Shown: one piece after another, positions 40,917 through 49,497 of the stretch
How positions within the stretch are numbered: the first letter of the stretch is position 1
Layout of the letters: each line of letters starts with the position of its first letter
Assembly: GCF_000455485.1 (NCBI RefSeq)
Contig: NZ_CBQR020000146.1
Span: 82,533 to 146,532, forward strand
Reading direction: 5' to 3'
Origin: Gorillibacterium massiliense
GTDB lineage: Bacteria > Bacillota > Bacilli > Paenibacillales > NBRC-103111
Length of the DNA: 64,000 bases
Made by a program: the position numbers and the translations under genes
Notes under the pieces: generated by a model
Told to the model about the DNA's origin: nothing
What the model saw: the letters and a program-made list of their open reading frames with translations, nothing else
Databases searched by the model: none

Positions 40917-42449
40917 TTAATCCATCCCTTTGCTTACATGGATGATGATTTGATCGCCTGTCTTCATATCGGCTCCCGCTTCCGGCTCCTGCTTGAACAC
41001 CTGATCCTTCTCAGCGGCGTTGCGTTCCAGGAAATACTGATAGTGGAGGCCGTTGGCGATAGCTTGTTTTCCCGCGTCCTCCAAACTCATCCCGGTTAAA
41101 TTCGGTGCGTGGATCGGCGTGCCTTCTTTCGGCGGTGCCGATCCGTTGTCGTCTGACTGCGTCGCATTGTCGCTTTCCGCAGGCGATGGACTTGCCGCCG
41201 CGTCCCCTTTGGCAGAAGGGGCAGTCGTTTGCCCGGGAGCGTTGGAGGATACGGATGTGCTTGAAGATGGGAGATCAGGCGCTGCATCATGCTTGGGCCA
41301 GAAGAGCCAAATCAGGAATGCGGCGACAATGATAATGGACAGGATGATGACGATTCTTTTGATAGGTGAGGTACCGGTATCCTCTTCCTCCTCATCGTCA
41401 TCGACTACAGGTCTGCGGATATAGGCATCGTCGGCCTTTTTGCCGTCGGCTTTAGGCTTCTCTCTTCTGCGGTCCGGAAAAGGCAAATCGTAATCGTATG
41501 ATGACGATTTCTCATAAGGCGATGATTTCTCGTATGCCGCCGGGCTTCCGGGTTTTTCCGAACGGTCGGAACTATCCGCTCTTTCCGTTCTAGTTGGTGC
41601 GGCTTCATACCGGTCTTGCTTTTCATAGCGGTCGGATTCATAACGATCATATTTTTCCGGTTGCTCTATGCTAGTCGGCTGCTTTTCCGACCATTCCTGG
41701 GCGATCTGCCGCTGCGGCTTGATTTGCTGCTGGGTATCCGGCTTGCGGAATCCGATGGCACCAGGGAGCAGCAGATCCTGAAAGCCGGCAGCCAGAGCGG
41801 ATAAGGTTACCTGTCCCTGATAGGAACGCTCGATCCAGCGAATGAGCACCAGCTTATGTTCCTCCGGCGCGTTCAGACGCATCAGGCGCTTACCCGGCTC
41901 GTCCATCGCTTCGAAGGGTTCCGGGATGCGGGGAGAACCGGTGAGAAGCTGTAGGAGAAGGCCACACAGCCCAGCGGCTCCCTGCTTGTGAGAAGCGGCT
42001 TCTTCCCAGTAATTGATGACGGAGAGCTTCCCTTCGTCGCTGAGCCACAAATTATTGGCTTCTACAGAGTAGGCGGTAACGCCATCTTCTGCAGCTTCCA
42101 GCATGTGCGCCGCCAAATCGGCAGCCATGGCGACTGCCTGTGTAAAGGGCCATTGTTTCTGATCGATATCATGGATCAAGGGGATACCGGTTTTGCGTTG
42201 AAAAACCACCTGGGTTGAAAAAGCGGAGAAGGAGGTGTCAAGAATATGCAGAAAGCCTTCTTTTGCAAAAGAGGAGGCCTTCCGTAAACGCTGGACAAAA
42301 TCATCCTCCGAACTCCGGACGTGGTTTTCCACGGTGTACAAAATAACCTCCCGGTTCAGGGCAAGGTCTTCCCCATAGCACAAGGTCCCGAGGGAGACGG
42401 GAATGGACTGGGAGCGGGCCATGTAGCGATTTCCCGGATTCGGATTCAT
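40917..42449 (-). CDS. PASTA-domain membrane protein with degenerate kinase domain
   Basis: This 510-residue protein has three parts. Residues 1 to about 235 resemble a PrkC/PknB-type Ser/Thr kinase (VEANNLWLSDEGKLSVINYWEEA corresponds to the catalytic-loop to DFG stretch) but lack the VAIK lysine, the HRD aspartate and DFG, so it should be inactive. A low-complexity linker (about 255-365) holds repeated YEK/DRYE units. A transmembrane helix (about 370-388) is followed by Ser/Thr/Pro-rich spacer and one PASTA repeat (about 442-510), which in this family binds muropeptides or beta-lactams. Predicted topology is cytoplasmic pseudokinase, outside PASTA. AAAGGATG precedes ATG 42449. Confidence 0.85.
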   Translation of the reverse strand: MNPNPGNRYMARSQSIPVSLGTLCYGEDLALNREVILYTVENHVRSSEDDFVQRLRKASSFAKEGFLHILDTSFSAFSTQVVFQRKTGIPLIHDIDQKQWPFTQAVAMAADLAAHMLEAAEDGVTAYSVEANNLWLSDEGKLSVINYWEEAASHKQGAAGLCGLLLQLLTGSPRIPEPFEAMDEPGKRLMRLNAPEEHKLVLIRWIERSYQGQVTLSALAAGFQDLLLPGAIGFRKPDTQQQIKPQRQIAQEWSEKQPTSIEQPEKYDRYESDRYEKQDRYEAAPTRTERADSSDRSEKPGSPAAYEKSSPYEKSSSYDYDLPFPDRRREKPKADGKKADDAYIRRPVVDDDEEEEDTGTSPIKRIVIILSIIIVAAFLIWLFWPKHDAAPDLPSSSTSVSSNAPGQTTAPSAKGDAAASPSPAESDNATQSDDNGSAPPKEGTPIHAPNLTGMSLEDAGKQAIANGLHYQYFLERNAAEKDQVFKQEPEAGADMKTGDQIIIHVSKGMD

Positions 42450-42501
42450 GAGACATCATCCTTTCTTGGCATTGCATTCCATTCGATACGGGCTGACGCG
42501 G

Positions 42502-43218
42502 TCAGTCCGCGCTTTGTATGATCAGTATGAGACCGCTTTTTGTCGTGACTGTTCCGATCTCGTCTTCCAACACATTGCTGATGCCCAAGGATTGTCCCAT
42601 GGTCAGCTCTGCGTCGAAGAGCGGATACTGGAAGCCGGCAAGAGTAATTCCCGCCACCTGTAAGGTGAGAGGAAGGAGGGAGACGTGGGTAAATCTGCCG
42701 CGGCGGATCGTTGCGGTCTGTCCGGCGGCTAAGACGATAAGCTCATTATGCTTGTCTATAATTCGGGCATGGATACCGCGGTTCAGCGCGTTCAGCAGCA
42801 GGTGCACATTGGCGAGGGAATGGTCGAAACGGGTGCCGAGTGCGCCGAAAAGCAAGATCTCCGCGGGCGGCGGATTCAGCTCAAAGGCTCTCTCCATCGC
42901 CATTTCGGTGTCGGTCAAATCTTTATGTACCGGATCGCATTCCTCGTAGCTCGCGCTGCCTGCTCGAACCAAAGCGAGTTCTTCCGGTGTGACGGAGTCG
43001 AAGTCGCCTACGGACAAGTCAGGCTTGAGGCCATTTTGCAACAGGAAAAGCGCTCCGCGGTCGGCCCCGATCAAATAATCCCCAGGGTTCACTTCCGCGA
43101 GGGCCCAGTCGCCTAAATTGCCGCCGCTAAACAGGATCGCTCTTCGGCCATCCCATCTTTTTGCCGTGTTCGTTTCGATCTGGCTTGCTTTATGTTCTTT
43201 TGTGTATGGAGTCATCAT
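42502..43218 (-). CDS. thiN: thiamine pyrophosphokinase
   Basis: Makes thiamine diphosphate from thiamine and ATP. The 238-residue protein carries the family motifs GADRGALFLL near 53, VGDFDSV near 71, KDLTDTEMAM near 99 and FGALGTRFDHSLAN near 125. It starts with ATG 43218, overlapping the stop of the upstream oxidoreductase, so they are translationally coupled. In many Bacillales thiN lies after rpe/rsgA and prkC; the neighbouring PASTA gene is a distant echo of that arrangement. Confidence 0.92.
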   Translation of the reverse strand: MMTPYTKEHKASQIETNTAKRWDGRRAILFSGGNLGDWALAEVNPGDYLIGADRGALFLLQNGLKPDLSVGDFDSVTPEELALVRAGSASYEECDPVHKDLTDTEMAMERAFELNPPPAEILLFGALGTRFDHSLANVHLLLNALNRGIHARIIDKHNELIVLAAGQTATIRRGRFTHVSLLPLTLQVAGITLAGFQYPLFDAELTMGQSLGISNVLEDEIGTVTTKSGLILIIQSAD

Positions 43219-43928
43219 GTAAGGATTCGATCTCCCTTTAAAAGTCCCTCTGCCATTTGAAACAGCTCTTTGGAGGGGTGGGTATGAAAGCCAATCTCGG
43301 GATCCTGCGCGCCGGCCAGCATCGCCTTTGCTACCGTTTCCGCAGGTATCGGTTTATATGCCCGGAAGGGGCCGCTGAACAGGAACGGGAGCCTGCGGCT
43401 GACGACAGCCGCCGTTTCTTCCCCCGGACGATGCTCCTTCCGCTTGCCGAGAAGCAGTGACGGGCGGTAGATGTGAACGGAAGGGATTCCGGATTGCTTC
43501 AAGCCCGCTTCCATCAAGCCTTTGGTACGGCTGTAGAAAATCCGCGATTTAGCATCGGCTCCAAGGGAAGAAACGGCGTGAAACGAACGGACATCCTGCC
43601 ACGCTGCCAAACGGGCGGCGGCCAGTGGGTACTCCAAATCCACTTTGGAGAAGGCAATCTGGCTCCCGGCTTTCTTAATGGTGGTTCCCAAGCAGCAAAA
43701 GACGTCGTCCACGGCAAAATACTCACTGGCGCTGTCCAGGTTGTCAAAATCGGTTTCAACAACGGTCAGTCGAGGATGGCTGATTGCAAGGGGTCTGCGG
43801 ACAAGAACCGCAACCTTGCCGTAATCCTCATCGGCGAGGAGCGCCTGCAGCAGGTGATTCCCTACGAGGCCGGACGCACCTAGCAGGAGAGCACTTTTTT
43901 CCCCGCCTTTGCCAACTTCATTATGCAT
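43215..43928 (-). CDS. NAD(P)-binding atypical SDR (TIP30/YwnB-like)
   Basis: A 237-residue atypical short-chain dehydrogenase. GASGLVGNHLLQALL near 18 is the nucleotide-binding motif, CCLGTT near 82, SSLGAD near 120 and YSRTKGLMEAGL near 132 (YxxxK). Closest general resemblance is to TIP30/HTATIP2-like oxidoreductases. It overlaps thiN. No substrate can be inferred. Confidence 0.82.
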   Translation of the reverse strand: MHNEVGKGGEKSALLLGASGLVGNHLLQALLADEDYGKVAVLVRRPLAISHPRLTVVETDFDNLDSASEYFAVDDVFCCLGTTIKKAGSQIAFSKVDLEYPLAAARLAAWQDVRSFHAVSSLGADAKSRIFYSRTKGLMEAGLKQSGIPSVHIYRPSLLLGKRKEHRPGEETAAVVSRRLPFLFSGPFRAYKPIPAETVAKAMLAGAQDPEIGFHTHPSKELFQMAEGLLKGDRILT

Positions 43929-44054
43929 GAATCTCTTCCTTTCTGCCTGCTCCCCCCTTAAGCGAGAGCAGGGATACCTCTACCTAACAGCATAAATCGA
44001 ACCGGGCAAGAAATCCAGTGGGGGGTCAACGGCCGCTGAAGTTATAATAAAAGC

Positions 44055-44099
44055 AAAAAGGCAGCTCTCGTCGTCACCGTTGACGATTGGCTGCCTTTA
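44055..44099. terminator. terminator after the deacetylase gene
   Basis: AAAAAGGCAGC...CGTCGTC pairs with GACGATTGGCTGCCTTTAT. Confidence 0.8.
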
Positions 44100-44120
44100 T
44101 ATGCGGGTGATTGCGGAGGA

Positions 44121-45410
44121 TTATGCCGCGTAACGGTTCTCCAATTCCTGAGCGGAGATGCAGATGATTTTCGGAACCAATAGCTCCGTTTTTTGCTTCA
44201 ACCGCGTTCTTCCTTGAGAATGAACGACGTACATCAGGAAACGCAAGTATATCTTGGTGAAAAAGGAGAAGGGTCCCTTGGGCAGATCCAGCACCGTAAA
44301 GCCTAAATGCTCTAGTCCACGGTTGATCAAGCTGACGCCGTACAAGCCCTTCACATCTTTATATCCAGGATCGGATTTAAAAAGGGTGGCGATTTGCGGT
44401 AAGATCTGTTCGGTGCGGCGGATCATTTGGATTGCCAGATGCACGGCATTACGGCTGGTTCGGCCCAACTGGTATAAGGTGTCGTTGTTCAGATGCATCT
44501 CTGCGACCAAATCGCCTTTTTCGATGCGGACACCGTCGCCCAGAACCATGGACGAGCCGTGGTATTCCCGAAGACGGATCTGGAGAAAGGTATTCTCCGG
44601 ATCGACCGGGATGATGCCGAAGATTTTGATAAACAGTTTCTCCCATAACATAAAGACGGTAACAAGTCCGCGTTTGAAAATGTTGCCACGGCTATCGGCT
44701 TCCTTGCGGCTTCTGTTCATCATTTCATCTACCCGGACAAAACTTAACTGTTTCTGCTTGAACTCCTCCAGCACCTCGCTAAGCGCCTGCAGCATGTAGG
44801 AAGGAGCATCTTGATCCGCGCCAAGGGTTTGGCCGCTGTCATGCAGCAGGATAATGGAGCCGTCCGTCACTTCGGCGGTAAGCCGCTGTTTCAGGTCGGT
44901 GCGGCCGACCCGGCTGCTCCAGTCATGAGCCATGACAGACCATAGCACGATCTGATACTGTCCCTTGAGGAAGAAATCGAAAATGTTGATGATCCCCCAA
45001 GGCGGCCGATAATAAGTCGGTCGAACTCCGGTTATCGATTCCACTATGTCCGCTGACCGGTTTACGTGATACTTTTTGACGCGCCAGGGGGTCATCAGCC
45101 AATTGCTGAAGTGGACGTAATTATGGACACCAATTTGGTGTCCTTCGTCGTGGATCCGTTTAATCAGTTCCGGATTTCGTTCCGCTTTCGCTCCGAGAAC
45201 GAAAAAGGTCGCTTTTATGCTGTGTTCCTTCAGCAGATCCAGCAGCTTCGGGGTATATTCGGGATCCGGCCCGTCATCGAAGGTAAGAGCGATTTGCCCT
45301 TTTCCGCCTTTGCGGTACACTCCGAGACCTAGCATACGGGTGAGGATCCACGGAAGCAGCATATACACCATGAGGAAGATCAAGCTCCCCCAAAGCAGCT
45401 TTTCTTTCAT
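44121..45410 (-). CDS. polysaccharide deacetylase with C-terminal YkoP-like domain
   Basis: A membrane-anchored enzyme of about 429 residues from ATG 45410 (AAGGAGGACA upstream; an in-frame TTG lies 8 codons earlier). An N-terminal helix (about 3-22) is followed by a NodB-type deacetylase domain (about 38-240: TFDDGPD, HNYVH, RPPWG, LLHDSG), which removes N- or O-acetyl groups from polysaccharides. Residues about 260-429 form a second domain that resembles YkoP of Bacillus subtilis by recollection (LQIRLREYHGSSMVLGDGVRIEKGDLVAEMHLNN). The fusion is unusual for deacetylases. It is upstream-adjacent to a UgtP-like glycosyltransferase on the same strand, 60 bases apart, so cotranscription with an envelope glycolipid enzyme is likely. 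Confidence 0.87.
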   Translation of the reverse strand: MKEKLLWGSLIFLMVYMLLPWILTRMLGLGVYRKGGKGQIALTFDDGPDPEYTPKLLDLLKEHSIKATFFVLGAKAERNPELIKRIHDEGHQIGVHNYVHFSNWLMTPWRVKKYHVNRSADIVESITGVRPTYYRPPWGIINIFDFFLKGQYQIVLWSVMAHDWSSRVGRTDLKQRLTAEVTDGSIILLHDSGQTLGADQDAPSYMLQALSEVLEEFKQKQLSFVRVDEMMNRSRKEADSRGNIFKRGLVTVFMLWEKLFIKIFGIIPVDPENTFLQIRLREYHGSSMVLGDGVRIEKGDLVAEMHLNNDTLYQLGRTSRNAVHLAIQMIRRTEQILPQIATLFKSDPGYKDVKGLYGVSLINRGLEHLGFTVLDLPKGPFSFFTKIYLRFLMYVVHSQGRTRLKQKTELLVPKIICISAQELENRYAA

Positions 45411-45470
45411 GAGCCCAGTGTCCTCCTTAACCAATACAATAAGATGAGGAAAGGCGAATAGCCGCAGTGC

Positions 45471-46649
45471 TTATGCCCGCGCGTAGACAGCCGGGCGCAG
45501 GTCATGGGGCAGCTCCACGCTTTCCGTATGCAATATCGCGTCCAAGGCAAGATAGGCCGCTTGAGAATTTTCCAATCTGGCAGCGTTTTCCTTGAGTTGG
45601 ATCAAGCTGTCGGGGTTCTTCAGAAGAGCCTGAAGGTGACCGACCAACTCCGTGTCGGATTTGGCTTCCAGCGCGACGCCTTCCTTAATCAAATAAGAGG
45701 CGTTGTCTTTCTCTTGTCCGGGCAGCGGCTTGTAGAGAAGCATCGGCAGCTTGAGGGCGATGGCTTCCGAGGAGGTGAGCCCTCCCGGTTTGGTGATAGC
45801 CAAATCGGCCAAAGCCATCCATTCGTGGATATCATCCACATAGCCCTTCAACGTAATCCGGTCCCGGTAGGGAGCCGTGTCGGCTTCAAGCTGCAGGCGC
45901 AGCTTCTCGTTGCGGCCGCAAATAATGATAAATTGCATTGTCTTAAGTATATCATCTGAGAACAAAGTAGAGAAACACTCTTTTGCGATTAGCCCAAACC
46001 CTCCGCCCATTACCAGCACGACAGGAACGGACGGGTCAAGATTATGCTTGGCGCGCAGGGCATCCCGGTTCAGCTTGGCGCTGAATTGCGAGCGTATGGG
46101 GATGCCGGTTACGGAGATTTGCTCGAAAGGGACGCCGTGACGGATCAGAGCATCGCGCACATGACCCGAGGCGACTATGTAACGGTCGGTGTAGGGATGC
46201 AACCAGTAGCTGTGGTCCGTATGATCCGTGATAACCGTGACCGTCGGCAGATCGGTCAGTCCGTTCTCCTTCAGCATGGAGATGCCGGCGGCTGCCCCGG
46301 GAAATGTGCTGACGATGACATCCGGACGCACGTCTTCCAGAAGGCGGACAAGCCGGCTCAAGGTATAAAACTTCAATTTTTTAAATAGGTGGGAAAAGGC
46401 GTTTTCGTCTCTTGTCTTTTGAAATAGGTACCCGTACATGAGTGGAAATTTGGTGATCCACTGGGTATAACAATATTTTCCCACATTGTGCAATTTGGGA
46501 TGAGTGACCACGGAGAAATTGACCACTTCCGCATCGACTTCCGGATCATGCAGTTTTGCCGCCTGTTTAATGGCGCTAGCTGCCTGAATATGCCCGTCGC
46601 CCAGATCACCGCACAGGATGAGTATTTTCTTTTTTTGTAACGAAGCCAT
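45471..46649 (-). CDS. UgtP/MGDG-synthase-like glycosyltransferase (first copy)
   Basis: A GT28-type glycosyltransferase of 392 residues. The N-terminal lobe matches the MGDG-synthase pattern (LILCGDLGDGHIQAASAIKQA near 10). The C-terminal nucleotide-sugar lobe has MGGGFGLIAKE near 215 and KPGGLTSSEAIALKLPMLLYKPLPGQE near 292. This family adds sugar to diacylglycerol (UgtP, glycolipid and lipoteichoic-acid anchor) or acts on related acceptors. AAAGGGG precedes the ATG. A paralogue lies at 48.0-49.1 kb and a YihY protein between them. Confidence 0.88.
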   Translation of the reverse strand: MASLQKKKILILCGDLGDGHIQAASAIKQAAKLHDPEVDAEVVNFSVVTHPKLHNVGKYCYTQWITKFPLMYGYLFQKTRDENAFSHLFKKLKFYTLSRLVRLLEDVRPDVIVSTFPGAAAGISMLKENGLTDLPTVTVITDHTDHSYWLHPYTDRYIVASGHVRDALIRHGVPFEQISVTGIPIRSQFSAKLNRDALRAKHNLDPSVPVVLVMGGGFGLIAKECFSTLFSDDILKTMQFIIICGRNEKLRLQLEADTAPYRDRITLKGYVDDIHEWMALADLAITKPGGLTSSEAIALKLPMLLYKPLPGQEKDNASYLIKEGVALEAKSDTELVGHLQALLKNPDSLIQLKENAARLENSQAAYLALDAILHTESVELPHDLRPAVYARA

Positions 46650-46804
46650 TTTCGTACACCCCTTTGATCCGATGGTTGGCAGCCGTATGGCCAGTCCTCA
46701 GGCTTCAATTTCTATTGTAAACGAAACGGAGCCGCTCTACCTTAGATTTTTATAAAAAAGTTCAATTTTGTCGCCAGCCTTAGGTCTGGGATTGTTCCTA
46801 GCCT

Positions 46805-46829
46805 GATTCAGCCGGGGCAAAGGGGGTAA
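46805..46829 (+). promoter_or_regulatory. SigB-type promoter of yihY
   Basis: GATTCA (46805-46810), 13 bases, GGGTAA (46824-46829), 53 bases before the yihY start. Confidence 0.55.
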
Positions 46830-46881
46830 GTAGAAGGATCAAAACGAGCGGCTTTTGGCTCAAGCGGATGGAGGGACCATC

Positions 46882-47880
46882 GTGAAACGCAAAGGAATAC
46901 GATTTGCTCAAAACTTATATGGCCGTTTTCAGGATGACGAAGTACCGGCGCTGAGCGCTCAGTTGACGTATTATTTGATCCTTTCGTTTTTTCCTTTCCT
47001 AATCTTTCTCGTCTCGATTATCAGCTCAACCTCTCTCTCAACGGCTAGCATCATTTCGGGTATTACATCCGTTATGCCGCAAGCTTCCCATTCGACCATT
47101 GTTTCCGTGCTGGATGAGATTGAAAGGAGCAGAAGCTCGGCACTCTTGTCCATCGGGATGATCGGCACCATTTGGTCGGCGTCCAAAGGAGTGGATGCCG
47201 TGATGAAAGCCATCAATAAAGCATATGATCAACCGGAAAACAGGCCGTATTGGAAAACGAAGGGGATTTCCCTTGCGGCTACCCTGCTGCTGGCGATCGC
47301 GATTGTGATGACCTTCGGCATGCTGATATTCGGCAAGTGGATCGGAGAACGTCTGTTTTACTTCCTGCATGAGCCCGTCAGCTTTGATCCGCTGTGGAGC
47401 ATCGCCCAATACGCGATTCCCCTTTTGGTCATGGCATTGGTGTTTACCCTTTTGTACAAGTATATTCCCAATATTCGTCTGAAATTCAAAGAAGTACTGC
47501 CCGGCGCCGCGTTCAGCACCATCGGCTGGATCGTCACGTCGGCGTTATTTTCTTTCTATGTCAATCACTTCGGAAACTATTCGAAAACGTACGGCAGCTT
47601 AGGCGGCATCATCGTTCTTCTAACCTGGCTCTATATGAGCAGCATCTTTGTTGTGTTAGGCGGAGAAATCAACGCTACTCTGCACTTTGACTGTCATGGG
47701 TTGGCTAAACCGCTCGGGAAAAAATTCGCGTTGGAGCAGATCCCGTTCCTGCGGGAGAAGATGAAGGGCAATCCCGAAAGTGCTCCGGCTGTGATCAAGC
47801 CCCTCTATAGAAAGGAAGCCGATGCTCATACCGGTGCTGGATCATCCACCCGCCGAACGCACCATCCGATGGGGGGATAA
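46882..47880 (+). CDS. YihY/BrkB family inner membrane protein
   Basis: A 332-residue polytopic protein of the YihY/BrkB group (formerly misnamed RNase BN), with about six membrane helices. Family features are the start (DDEVPALSAQLTYYLILSFFPFLIFLVSII near 22), IWSASKGVDAVMKAINKAYD near 104 and YGSLGGIIVLLTWLYMSSIFVVLGGEINA near 250. GTG 46882 is chosen because GGAGGG lies upstream. The cytoplasmic tail is basic. Transport or lipid-related roles are suspected for the family. Its place between two lipid glycosyltransferases on the opposite strand suggests glycolipid handling. Confidence 0.9.
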   Translation: MKRKGIRFAQNLYGRFQDDEVPALSAQLTYYLILSFFPFLIFLVSIISSTSLSTASIISGITSVMPQASHSTIVSVLDEIERSRSSALLSIGMIGTIWSASKGVDAVMKAINKAYDQPENRPYWKTKGISLAATLLLAIAIVMTFGMLIFGKWIGERLFYFLHEPVSFDPLWSIAQYAIPLLVMALVFTLLYKYIPNIRLKFKEVLPGAAFSTIGWIVTSALFSFYVNHFGNYSKTYGSLGGIIVLLTWLYMSSIFVVLGGEINATLHFDCHGLAKPLGKKFALEQIPFLREKMKGNPESAPAVIKPLYRKEADAHTGAGSSTRRTHHPMGG

Positions 47881-47890
47881 TCTCTACATC

Positions 47891-47915
47891 AAAAAAGCCG
47901 CTGGCGCGGCTTTTT
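47891..47915 (+). terminator. terminator of yihY
   Basis: AAAAAAGCCGC-TGGC-GCGGCTTTTT; perfect stem, T-run. Confidence 0.9.
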
Positions 47916-47963
47916 CCTACATCAGAAAGTATATATTTTTTACACTTAACCTGATTCCACTAC

Positions 47964-48008
47964 GGTAAACGTCGCACGTCCAGTATGGACGGCGTCAGCC
48001 GTTTATCC
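47964..48008. repeat. dispersed REP-like palindrome, copy 2
   Basis: Matches the copy at 14395-14440 except in the loop and two stem or flank positions. It lies 4 bases beyond the stop of the second glycosyltransferase. Confidence 0.7.
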
Positions 48009-48012
48009 TTGG

Positions 48013-49149
48013 TTATTGGGCGGTAATCTCGGTGCTGTTGATGAAGTCGATAATCGCCTCGGAGCAAATATCCGGGTTGATTTTCGACCGTTCCTTGAGC
48101 AGGAGATTGCGATTGTTGACGAATTCGGGATATTCCTCGATCAGCTTCTGGAACCAGTCGTCAATGGTTTCCAAGTCTTTAATGGCTTCTCCGTGCCCGT
48201 TACCCACAAAATAATGAAGATTCTCTTCCTCTTGTCCGGGCAGCGGGGCGTAGAACAGCATCGGGATTCCTTTTGCCATTCCTTCGGTGCAGGTCATACC
48301 GCCGGGTTTCGTTACGAGAATGTCGGAAACCTCCATCAGCTTTCCAATATCCCGGGTATAGCCCAAGAGCCGGATATTGGGGTGCTGCATACGGGGGTCC
48401 TCCATCAATTTCTGCAAATGCTTCTCGTTGCTGCCCAGACAATAAATAAGCTGGACCTGTTCCCGGTACTGGTTGGCATGAAACATCAGTTCTTCGTTGT
48501 TGATCAGCCCCCAGCCCCCTCCCATAAAGAGAACGGTGGGCATTTCTTTCAATTGAAACTGGGTGCGGATTGCCGCTTTGTCCGATTGCCCGTAAAAATC
48601 GGGGTGAACGGGAATGCCTGTCACCTGGATGACCTCCGGGGCGATGCCTTTTTCGATCAGCTTCTCCCGGACATCGTCCGTGGATACCAGGTATTTGTTG
48701 ACCCCGGTGTCCACCCATGTCCCATGGGCGTCATAGTCCGTAATCACCGTACACAGCGGCGTAGTCAAACCGGAGCGTTTCAGCCGGGACACCACTTTGC
48801 TTGGGAAAGGATGGGTGCAGACGATGACATCGGGCTTCAATTGACGGATGATTTCTTCCGTACTGTTGTAGAAAATCCGGTGCAAGGCCATGGAAGCGAT
48901 GGGATTGAGCGATTTATTGTATTGATGCTTATAAAGTTTGGCGTACAGCTTCGGTTGAGAGATGAGGGTCTTCCGGTATGCGGAGTAAATCAAGGGTGCG
49001 ATTGTGGGATGCTGAAAGGCTCCCAGTTCCATGACCCGCGTTCGCACCATGGAAGAATGCCGGCGAAGGCCAATGGAAATCGCATGGGCTGCCTGCGTAT
49101 GGCCTGTACCGAATCCCTCGGATAGAAGAAGGACTCTCTTTTTTCTCAT
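48013..49149 (-). CDS. UgtP/MGDG-synthase-like glycosyltransferase (second copy)
   Basis: A GT28-type glycosyltransferase of 378 residues paralogous to the one at 45.5-46.6 kb. Start VLLLSEGFGTGHTQAAHAIS near 7, MGGGWGLINNEE near 207 and KPGGMTCTEGMAKGIPMLFYAPLPGQEEEN near 282. ATG 49149 is preferred (AGGTGA six bases upstream) over ATG 49155. Most similar in outline to MGDG synthases and the UgtP/YkoN group. The acceptor is unknown. Monocistronic, with the REP-like palindrome just after its stop. Confidence 0.88.
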   Translation of the reverse strand: MRKKRVLLLSEGFGTGHTQAAHAISIGLRRHSSMVRTRVMELGAFQHPTIAPLIYSAYRKTLISQPKLYAKLYKHQYNKSLNPIASMALHRIFYNSTEEIIRQLKPDVIVCTHPFPSKVVSRLKRSGLTTPLCTVITDYDAHGTWVDTGVNKYLVSTDDVREKLIEKGIAPEVIQVTGIPVHPDFYGQSDKAAIRTQFQLKEMPTVLFMGGGWGLINNEELMFHANQYREQVQLIYCLGSNEKHLQKLMEDPRMQHPNIRLLGYTRDIGKLMEVSDILVTKPGGMTCTEGMAKGIPMLFYAPLPGQEEENLHYFVGNGHGEAIKDLETIDDWFQKLIEEYPEFVNNRNLLLKERSKINPDICSEAIIDFINSTEITAQ

Positions 49150-49155
49150 GGTCAT

Positions 49156-49419
49156 TCACCTAGCCTTATATCTAATCCCACTTCTTCAAGCAGGGAACCA
49201 ATGGGCATACATATATATATGATACCAGAAAGATTGGATAACGGAAATGCACTCATACCGTCAAGATGCGAAATATTGTTATCTTAACATTTTCTTTGCC
49301 GCTATACAAAAAAGTTTTATCCTTCTTAAGGGGGGAAGGCAGTTTTAAGAAAATCAACGAAGAAACGGACATTTCAGCAAAAAACCGGAAGATTTATTCG
49401 GCAATTCGAATATTTTAAA
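49156..49419. other. intergenic stretch upstream of the gltB promoter
   Basis: Divergent spacer of about 260 bases, moderately AT-rich. No ORF with a ribosome site and no clear regulator box seen. Confidence 0.4.
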
Positions 49420-49448
49420 TTGATATCTAGTGGGACGGATGTTAAAAT
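49420..49448 (+). promoter_or_regulatory. SigA promoter of gltBD
   Basis: TTGATA-N17-TAAAAT, 49 bases before the gltB start. Confidence 0.65.
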
Positions 49449-49497
49449 GGGGAAAATATTTTTTCAAGACATTTTTTAGAAGAAAGGTTGCGCATGT

